Assembly (NCBI GenBank): GCA_033239005.1
Contig: BSQZ01000078.1
Span: forward strand, 1,003,542-1,067,541
DNA length: 64,000 nucleotides
Reading direction: 5' to 3'
Source of the DNA: Lamellibrachia satsuma
Lineage: Eukaryota; Annelida; Polychaeta; Sabellida; Siboglinidae
Shown: piece after piece, positions 56,218-64,000 of the stretch
How the letters are laid out: the number at the start of each line of letters is the position of its first letter
How positions within the stretch are numbered: the stretch's first letter is position 1
Position numbers and translations under genes: made by a program
Notes under the pieces: model-generated
Told to the model about the DNA's origin: nothing
Seen by the model: the letters and a program-made list of their open reading frames with translations, nothing else
The model's database searches: none

Positions 56218-57061
56218 CTGTAAAACACCACGAAGGCAGCATTATATAATATGTGTCGATACGGCAGGAATTAAACAAATGTCAAAGTCAAAAAATTCGT
56301 TCACACCCTTACACTCCCGATGTACCCACTGCCTACACCCGCCACATTGCACCCATCCTTCACCTTTCCTGCTGTCCGAATATATATCCGCACTGTATAA
56401 AACCTTTATCATATAATAATTATGGCGTTTATTAGGCTAATGTGCTGTAGATATTAATCAATAAATTGATACTAGTTTGTGATTTAAACAGTAGGTATAA
56501 TAATACATTTTCACATTACCAAATTAGGTAATTCATGTACATTGTAGCAACGCCTATGGTATAACCTCATATCAATTATGTTCAAAGTAACTGCGCGATG
56601 TGGCCCACATTGGCCGTTTGTAAAGAGCATTGGTCGGATGCCGTTTTGTGTTCAACGCGTGCATTCACGTCACAATGGACATGCACATTCCACTAAATAA
56701 AGAACTTCCGTAAAAATGCCTCATTTATGGCTAAATACCCTGGTCATTTCCTAAAATATGGAGTTTGAAAGTATTTTAATGAAAGTGCCAAAACACAAAT
56801 TTAGGGGTCCACCTTAACCTCCTTTCCCCTACTCAAAATGGTACGCAATCATAGAAGTGTGGAACACCATCTGACGCAAGGTTTCCGTTAATTGTTTTAT
56901 GAATACTGTCCTCCGTGCTGCTTTCGAACAAGATCGACATTTTCCACACTTGCCCTATTATTGGTCGAATATTTAAATAAGCTGTAAAAGATAACTACAA
57001 TGCAGAGACAATTTAAAACAATCGTAATATTATGAAGTGCTCACAAGAGGTCGCCATTTAT
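56218..57061. other. intron, nothing recognised
   Basis: AT-rich intronic sequence without repeats of note. Confidence 0.4.
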
Positions 57062-57166
57062 CACAGTTGGCACCGACGTAGCCCAAAGTGCAGTCGCAAG
57101 GCTTGGTGTTGTCCGGATGACATGTTCCGTCATTCAGACAGTCAGCGTCTTTCGTACACTGGAACT
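57062..57166 (-). CDS. EGF-like exon with a damaged 5' splice site
   Basis: A 105-bp exon with acceptor CTTTTTGTAG encodes FQCTKDADCLNDGTCHP...CDCTLGYVGANC, a complete six-cysteine EGF module in phase 1. The position of the GT donor reads AT (TGTG|ATAAAT), where sister exons at 53131 and 59718 have GTAAGT. Read-through would add DKWRPLVSTS and stop. It may be skipped, used as a terminal exon, or dead. Confidence 0.7.
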
Positions 57167-57629
57167 CTACAAAAAGTAAGTTCTTTGTTAAATAACACAT
57201 ATAGGCGGATAGTGTGTTCGACAACTGTAAACTCGTTTGTTCAGTTCACTGGCTGAATAAAAAAATATGTAGGCCTGTTGAAAGAAATCGTCGTTTGATG
57301 CTAAGAATAATTGGCATCACCGTGTGTCAATGTGTCTCTTCCTTCACAAAGTAGTCGTGTTAAAATAACAGGCAAATGTTATTACTCTCTCGATGCGCTG
57401 TCTCTAGATATCTATCAAACATTTTAAAGTCAAGTTGCCTTGTTATTGTGCGTAAGTGTAATGGTGTATTCTGAATGAGACAATTGTGTTATCTGATCAC
57501 ACTTACATTGACGCTGAAGAACAATACGACAGAAACTTTACATTTAAACTTACATTTGCAATCATTTGTTGTGATAGTTAATATTCAATTATTAATTAAT
57601 ATACAATTATAAGTATAAATATTATCAAC
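57167..57629. other. intron, nothing recognised
   Basis: AT-rich; the ACTCTCTCGATGCGC stretch at about 57385 recurs at about 53500 next to the EGF exon at 53131, so flanking introns were duplicated too. Confidence 0.45.
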
Positions 57630-57731
57630 CTGTTTCACAGTGGTCTCCGATGTGTCCATCTGTGCAGTGACAGTTGTTCGTGTGGCAGGTTCCATCGTTT
57701 AGACAGTCACTCGAGGCGGTGCAATTCGGAG
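57630..57731 (-). CDS. EGF-like exon
   Basis: A 102-bp phase 1-1 exon with acceptor TTGGCAACAG and donor GTTGAT (weak). It encodes PNCTASSDCLNDGTCHTNNC...GDHCET, a complete EGF-like module of the shorter 'GDHC' subtype, shared with the exons at 59209 and 60525. The two EGF subtypes alternate along the gene. Confidence 0.75.
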
Positions 57732-58732
57732 CTGTTGCCAAAAATCACAAGTCAATAATACATTGAGACGTTAAATGAAAAACAACTATAATATTACGCC
57801 AACCAGCAACAGCAATAACATTGTGTGTCCAGACAAATTAGTTATTGCTTAGCAATGCATGATACAAGCTTAGACATATGCCAGGTACCAGTCGATTTGT
57901 TTTAACAACTGAACCAGAGTGACATAGAGTGGACTACAAGTCATTACGTTAGTAACGTTCTGAGTCACAATTCGTCAAGTCATATGTGCATCATATTAAT
58001 TCGACCTTAAGGGAACATGTTGCACTGGTGCTTCATCGCTTACGACTTCGAATGTATTCATTAGCAGGATTATTTGACCGCAGTAAAAACTCAACCGTTC
58101 AAAGTCCCTACTCAATTAATTATAGCCCATCGCGAATCAGGTTCGTTGATGTTCACATTATTACGTGGCACGTATAATATTATAGCTTAAGCAACGTACT
58201 CAGTCGGTTTAATAAAAAAGATAAGTGCATTGTTTTTTTTATCTGACTTTGATTTTGTTTGATTGGGAAACTGTGAAATATCCTGATAATATATGGACGC
58301 GATATATTTGCTTTTTCGCAAAGTTATTATAACAAATTGAACTGAGGACGGAGCTGTAAGAGCGAGTTTGTGACACCGGACTTCTTTATGACATCACGCT
58401 GTCTGGTAGTGATGTATAGTAAAACCTACCATGGACTCACAGTGACTTACTTTACTCTGTTTCCTACAAATCAAAACGAGCAACAGCAGAGAGGCAACGG
58501 CATTGTTAATGCAATTCCGTTAACCGCATAATACTAGATTTCATCGAATGGCGATTTCTTATTTTGTCCGGCACCGCCCGCAGGCCGGCAACTAATATTC
58601 ACTGCTAATTACCTCAATAATGATGGAGTAAGCATAGGAATTGTAGGGCGATACGGAATGCAGGTAAAAAGTGCGAAACACCGATGTACTGAAAGGTAGG
58701 GTATATTATTAGGGGAGACTTGCAATACTTAC
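57732..58732. other. intron, nothing recognised
   Basis: No exon or repeat identified. Confidence 0.4.
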
Positions 58733-58801
58733 ACATTGGTTTTGTCATTTGTTCCGTTGTCGACTCAAGGGTAGTTTCAGTTGTTGTCTCAATGGCAGAC
58801 T
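58733..58801 (-). CDS. Thr/Glu-rich linker exon
   Basis: 69 bp in phase 1-1 with acceptor TTGTCACAATACAG and a consensus GTAAGT donor. It encodes ESAIETTTETTLESTTEQM plus KPM, a mucin-like spacer likely to be O-glycosylated, between two EGF modules. Short, but both splice sites are good and the phase matches its neighbours. Confidence 0.6.
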
Positions 58802-58981
58802 CTGTATTGTGACAAAAACGACACTCACAACTTTATAGGAAGGAGGAAAGGATTGGCTAGGAAATCAATACTTTCAACCATAGATAGGTGCAACATAGCT
58901 CACAATGATCAGGCATAATGTCAATGGATGTCAGAGTAGCCAAAACACTATTTAGTTTCAGTAATAGTTAATGCGTATTTA

Positions 58982-58983
<2 letters not shown>

Positions 58984-59063
<80 letters not shown>

Positions 59064-59084
59064 GTGTGTGTGTGTGTGTATGTG

Positions 59085-59174
<90 letters not shown>
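58984..59174. repeat. compound microsatellite (TA)n(TG)n(TA)n(CA)n
   Basis: About 190 bp of pure dinucleotide repeats ending some 35 bp from the 5' splice site of the EGF exon at 59209. Long accidental frames on both strands are artefacts. Confidence 0.95.
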
Positions 59175-59175
<1 letters not shown>

Positions 59176-59208
59176 TCACCAGAAAATAAATGGAGGTATG
59201 TGACGAAC

Positions 59209-59328
59209 CTGTTTCGCAGTGGTCTCCGACGAATTCAACTGGGCAGTGACAGACGTTGTCGTGGCAGGTTCCTCCATTGAAACAGTGGCTCGATGTGCTG
59301 CATATCTTATCGCAACTGTATTTGAAAG
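59209..59328 (-). CDS. EGF-like exon
   Basis: A 120-bp phase 1-1 exon with acceptor ACATTTGCAG and donor GTTCGT. It encodes FKYSCDKICSTSSHCFNGG, TCHDNVCHC and VGDHCET, an EGF module with two extra cysteines at the N-terminal side compared with the sister exon at 57630. Confidence 0.75.
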
Positions 59329-59717
59329 CTGCAAATGTCAAGAAGACGCATATCACGCTCCCGTTGGTACATAACTAATTATATATTTGGCACAAGTAAT
59401 TACAAATCTGTCAGATCACAACCGACTGCGTTTAAATATGTCACTGGTTAAATTATCAGTCAGTTGAGAAATAATTATTCGGATATGCTTTTAATACAGG
59501 AAGCACCCAACATCGTCAGCATGTCTGCACAACACTAACTGACTGACACGTTGATATGAAAATAAAAAATCACACCTGGACATTTAAACATTATATTCTC
59601 CATTCCTTTCTCTACATATGGTCGAAGGTAAATATGTGTAATCACGGAGAACTATGTTGCATGTAAATGAAAAGGACGGTGTTGTTAGAGAAGTGACCAC
59701 GAGAGGTCGCAACTTAC

Positions 59718-59831
59718 CACAGTTGGCGCCGATGTAGCCAAACGCGCAGTCACATGTCGCTTTGAAGCCCGGAGAACAGTTGGTACATTTGCCGTTATTG
59801 AGACAGTGAGCGTCTGTCTTACACTGGAACG
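59718..59831 (-). CDS. EGF-like exon
   Basis: A 114-bp phase 1-1 exon with acceptor CGCTTATTGCAG and donor GTAAGT. It encodes FQCKTDAHCLNNGKCTNC, then a loop with SPGFKATCDCAFGYIGANC, the longer subtype with seven cysteines. The 'GANC|G' end is shared with 53131 and 57062. Confidence 0.78.
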
Positions 59832-60524
59832 CTGCAATAAGCGAAGTGTCAGTGTCATGCACACTTGTCGATCAGATGTTGCTCACATTTTACACCCGCC
59901 GATTGCTTGGTGCACATCACGACCCCCGGGCAAAGTGCGTCAAAGGTGCGTCATATCCATAGAAACAATGACGAAGTAGTACGTCAAATTCCAACTTTGG
60001 TGAGTCACAAACATGTACGTGAGGTAACGTATTGTTACCCGCATAAATAAACTTATCGGATGATATATATCACTACGTATTAATTGTGTGGCTTTATCAT
60101 TAATTTTCAGTTTTTCGAACCAGCAAACAACCGAACCTCTCCACAAAACAATGCCCCAGGTGTGCGTCAAAAATGTGTGCCTGCCTCAAAAAACAAGCAA
60201 TGTTACATAATTTTTTGGGGCAGGGGTACGTATAGGAAATTGTATGTATGACGCACATACGGACAAAGACGCACATTGCCAGAGGGTCGGGTGGGGGTGA
60301 GTCACGCAATTGACGGGTGTATTAACGTTATCGAATGTGTGCGACGATTGCAAATTCGTTTACTCTGTTTACACGATTGACTATAATTGCTAAAAGTCCG
60401 TCGACAACCTTTTTCATGGTAGCAAAAGTTGTCGTCCCGACGTTGACTTTCTTTATTGTGCCATATTATTTTACGAGGCAATAGTAACATGTTTATAAAG
60501 TACATACAAAGTGTATAATCTCAC
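59832..60524. other. intron, nothing recognised
   Basis: No exon, repeat or element identified. Confidence 0.4.
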
Positions 60525-60625
60525 CAGTATCGCAGTGGTCTCCGATGTAGAACTGTGTGCAGTGGCAGACGTTCTGGAAGCAGTTCCTCCATTCAGACAG
60601 TCACTCGACTTGCTGCATATCGGAT
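60525..60625 (-). pseudogene. EGF-like exon with a 1-bp deletion
   Basis: 101 bp between a TTGTGTCAACAG acceptor and a good GTGAGA donor; sister exons are 102 bp. It starts DPICSKSSDCLNGG as in the exon at 57630. The frame then slips by one base, and the rest matches the EGF pattern (VCHC, GDHC) only in another frame. Either this first EGF exon is non-functional and skipped, which phase 1-1 exons allow, or the base is an assembly error. Confidence 0.65.
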
Positions 60626-61832
60626 CTGTTGACACAATATGTAGGGGCCTATACGTCAGTGTAGAATATTGATGAATGTTAAGTTACTTGGCAAACCTTT
60701 TACAGTTATGAAGTTGCGATAGGTGTCTACGCCAGGACGATGTGTCAAAATTGCATAAATGTATTACCATTCCGTGTTACGTGAAACGTAAGTGGCCTAT
60801 TAATAAGAGATCATCCGTTCGAAACACGTCCGTAGAGCGACTATTGCGAATCTTTAGCAGCGAGCAGTCAGCTGCGCCAAAGTCTCGCGAGATCCCATCA
60901 GTGTATGCCAGTTTCAACGGGCAGCTCCGTTTCAACATACATCTTCCTGGTGTGCACCACTCAGATTGGCACATATGAACTGATAATAAAAGATATTCGA
61001 CTATTTGTCTTCACGCAGACTTATTCGCACAGTGGCGATGAGGAGAGCCAACTGCTAGCGTTCGTCGGCTGGTGTAATAGTGCTATACAATCGATTTGTA
61101 AATAAGATATTCTGCAAGTTTGTATATGTGATTTTTAGAGAAGCTATACGCAATATTAAGATATTTAAAGTAGGGCGTGTCTTCCCAACTTCCAACGACA
61201 GCGGCCCATTAATTAAAAAACAAGTGGGTTCGCTTTTATTTCCGACTCCCCGTCTGGCATTCACAAATTAAGTTTGACACAATAAACATCATAGGTCCAT
61301 CCTACCCGGTGGACAAGACAGGAGAAGTAAGCGTCTCCACAGAGAAGAGTTTGACGATTGACTACAACGTTCTTGAACCAACGGGTTGCGTAACTCTGTG
61401 TCTGTTTTGTCAAAACGAAAGGGTCAAATGTACAGCTCATCAAGTTGTTTTAGCCACATTATATTGCATTGTAAGAATATAACGTTTTCGGGGAAATTTC
61501 AGAAATACAAATGCGGTAATTTTGGCTGGAGGACTGTTATTCTTAACACACCAGCTTCAATGGACCGGCAGTATTATTGGTGTTCTTGGCGCATAAGGTC
61601 GAGTAAGTTTTTAGTCAGTCAAGACAAGTTTCGGGGTTTACATTCAGGGAGAATAAGCCGCAGCAGTAGGGCGACAGATGCAGGACGAATCATAACCAAG
61701 CAATTAATTCCCCCGATAACAGTAACATTAGCATACATTTTATTCACAAGTAGCATAAAATGACAGCAACGTCTGCGTAGACAACAATGACGTTGACGCA
61801 AATTTGAAACGAAAAACGAAAAACGTACTGAC
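60626..61832. other. first intron of gene 1
   Basis: No exon recognised. 61080-61400 has a diverged copy at 53640-53900. Confidence 0.45.
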
Positions 61833-61917
61833 CGAAAACGCAGCCACCGAGTGAAAGCTCGATAAATTGAACGAAGACGACAAGAGTGACCAGGAGAGAC
61901 GTCTTTACGCTGGCCAT
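61833..61917 (-). CDS. signal-peptide exon of a secreted EGF/chitin-binding protein gene (gene 1)
   Basis: ATG at 61917 (GTCAGCAATGG) encodes MASVKTSLLVTLVVFVQFIE and then LSLGGCVF: a typical signal peptide. The exon ends in phase 1 at GTCAGT, matching the phase-1 start of every EGF exon downstream (60525, 59718, 59209, 58733, 57630, 57062), and a chitin-binding exon with a stop lies at 56033. The assembled protein would be secreted, with alternating EGF subtypes, a Thr-rich spacer and a C-terminal chitin-binding domain. A TATA-like TTAAATAC lies about 70 bp upstream. Exon 1 and promoter are duplicated at 50682-51430. Confidence 0.7.
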
Positions 61918-61984
61918 TGCTGACGCAGTAGTTTCTTCTCGATCGTTAATTGCGAAGACAGTCGTAGAACTTTGCAAAACCTGA

Positions 61985-61992
61985 GTATTTAA
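61985..61992 (-). promoter_or_regulatory. TATA-like box of gene 1
   Basis: TTAAATAC on the minus strand, about 70 bp upstream of the ATG. The same motif at the same distance precedes the paralogous exon at 50682-50766. Confidence 0.45.
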
Positions 61993-64000
61993 CGTTGGGT
62001 CACGAGTATGCTACTCTAACCGGTCGACGTGCGACTTTCCCCATCGATCAAGGCGCAGCAGCTGTGTCGTGTTCACAAAGGAAGCAGACGATTTAACCAT
62101 TACCGGTAGGTGTAAAATGTTTTCATCTATAAAGTCCCGCCTAATGGTAAATTACTTTGAGTGCCAAATCGTAAGTTTTTTTATCGGCATTCGTTCATTT
62201 ATTTCCAGCATTGCGAGTGAGAAATGGTTTTCCTTTCTCTACTGCTGAGACGGGCGTCTCTGCACAACGTCAGCTTACACAATGAGCCAATTACATGGGA
62301 ATTGAAAAAGGAATGTCGAAGGCACATAAAACGAGGCAGTAATTATTGGTGCGGGTGTGAACCAAACTTCCAGTTCATACCAACCGTTGTACCAGAAAAC
62401 GACAGTAAATTAATCAAACTTTTGATTTCAAATTGCTTAGTTTTTCTTCCGTCGAAAGTTGACACGAAATTAAATGTCGTAGGTGATAACATGTGATGAC
62501 GCCTTTGAATATTTGTCAGTTGAATACTATGATTCAGCAATGACGTTCCGTCCAGTGTAGTGGACATACTGAAAAATGTATTGTACGCTGCCGATTTAAC
62601 AGTGGTGACATATAGCAAGGGAAAACTACAGAAGACACTGCAAACTTGTATTACAACTTCAGAAAACATGGCCTCCGAATGAATAGACGGAAACGCCACT
62701 AAGCGACTGTACACCTCTGTGTATTTGGGCGGAACACCGTATGAGAGTTGATGAAGTAGCAGAGAGACACAGAAGAGGTTGAGTGGCTAATGGAACATTA
62801 TGCGTCAAATTGCTTATTATGGTTAGGGAGTTAACATTCAGGAATTCATGGAGTAGATATTAGGTGTGTTTAAGCGTCTGAGCGTTCCTGTCGACGCAAT
62901 TATAATTCGTCAACGTTCGATTTGCCAACAACTGCGTGTGCTCATCCTGGCTTTCGTATTTAGGAAAGACGCCCCTATGCAAAACAGGGCTAACCCCCTC
63001 CATATAGCCATGAGGCTCGAAAATAATAATTTCGAGATAGCCAAAAGGAGCTGCATATCATTAAGTGCGTCTGATTACAGTACAGTTAAATTTTTAGGTT
63101 CGTAATTATGCAAATCGTTCCTTTCCAAAGTGGGACTATATACAATAGTCACGGGAAACTAAGACAAAAGAAGTAAATGAATACAATATGCCAATACGAT
63201 TATAGTAGTGGCATACATGTATCCGTTGTGGGATATATATTCAAATAAGGAAATTATAATATTGCAAATAAGGAAATTATAATATTGCAAACGCCCAGAG
63301 GAGGCTTCTTGCCCCGGGGGTGGGCTTCTTACCTCACCATAGGAACCTTCGTTAAATTGACTACAACTTTTTCAGAGATTAGGTACGTCAACAATTTGAA
63401 CACACGGAATGTACCTAAGTTAATAAACTAGATCACTCATACCACATGTACGATATTTACAAAAATTATTCTTTCCCACATACAATTTGCCTTTAAGGGA
63501 GTCTCTATGCCCCACCCTACCCTATATGCTTTCCATAAAATATCGCAGTTTTTAAGCTTGTCAGTCGATCAACGTGACATCACACGTGACAGGCTTAAAT
63601 AATTGATGAGCATGCTGCTACTATGCGACATCATTTACATTAGTAATTTGTCTGTAGGACGTATGTTACAACAAGCCCTGTTACAACTAGACCTGGTCTC
63701 CCAAAATTACCTAACAAAATCGAAATTACCGGAGCTAAACTAACACGTTGCTCTAAGAGAAATGCAAGAACGAAGTATTAATTAAACTGTGATAAAGAAA
63801 ATGTCATGCACAGTATGTAAACAATGTCGCTGCTTTCCAAAACACAACGATGAACGATTGATCGTCGGAAAACCTTTTCCCACTTACGATTTGGCGCAGC
63901 CATTAACGTTGTGTAGGACCAATTCCCACCAATTTTTACAGGCCACCTCAAATCCTTCATCAATCTTACCTCATTCTTCCTACCCATTTTTAAGATCAAC
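61993..64000. other. upstream region of gene 1; no gene recognised
   Basis: 62000-62530 is duplicated at 50850-51430, and 62680-62930 at 53920-54150. A 22-bp unit (AAATAAGGAAATTATAATATTG) is duplicated in tandem at about 63244-63290. Nothing coding seen to the window end. Confidence 0.45.

Noticed and set aside
58948..59356. Frames of alternating Cys-Val, His-Thr and Ile-Tyr
   Set aside because: Translations of dinucleotide repeats; only the EGF exon at 59209-59328 is real.

Overview
This is nuclear DNA of a multicellular animal, most likely a marine invertebrate. The evidence is spliced exons with GT/AG borders, CR1- and other LINE-type non-LTR retrotransposons, a Ty3/gypsy remnant, many microsatellites and minisatellites, and a complete Polinton/Maverick element. 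The mix of EGF, chitin-binding (peritrophin-A type) and other cysteine-rich secreted exons would suit a mollusc, brachiopod or cephalochordate. I cannot fix the species.

Layout. 1-4.3 kb and 19.4-20.0 kb: the minus strand carries five tandemly duplicated, mostly 111-bp, six-cysteine exons (phase 1-1), separated by repeat-rich introns. 4314-19413: a 15,100-bp Polinton sits in one of those introns, with 173-bp terminal inverted repeats and a 6-bp target duplication (TGCGTG). It carries a left accessory block: a repeat protein on the minus strand, then a NADAR-domain gene, an RPA-type ssDNA-binding protein and two unknown reading frames. The rightward block holds zinc-finger/PolB N-terminus, a conserved helical protein, two tiny membrane proteins, a DDE integrase with chromodomain, a membrane protein, penton, a pVI-like protein, double-jelly-roll major capsid and an adenain-type protease. 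Nearly all core genes are broken (LINE insertion, a deletion of the PolB core, frameshifts, in-frame stops). No packaging ATPase was found.

The most unusual signal is a family of short hairpins with an invariant asymmetric internal loop and covarying stems. They form one array after each rightward gene block of the Polinton. Other notable points are the NADAR gene itself, and an RPA-like reading frame whose stop codon is also a strong 3' splice site of an in-phase candidate intron.

23.2-28.2 kb: a 1.8-kb tandem duplication. One copy is split by a 5'-truncated CR1, and the array ends in a perfect 27-bp hairpin. 28-49 kb: mainly decayed retroelements (LINE fragments, Ty3/gypsy, a near-complete CR1 at 42.3-46.2 kb), an SH3BGRL-like pseudo-exon, a tRNA-derived sequence and minisatellites. 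50.6-62 kb: two paralogous minus-strand genes for secreted proteins. Gene 1 starts with a signal-peptide exon at 61.9 kb, followed by EGF exons, a Thr-rich linker exon and chitin-binding exons down to 52.6 kb. Gene 2 starts with a closely related signal-peptide exon at 50.7 kb. It may use the six-cysteine exons at 20-0.4 kb, but that link is inference. All complete internal exons are phase 1-1, which fits growth by exon duplication. 62-64 kb: nothing coding recognised.
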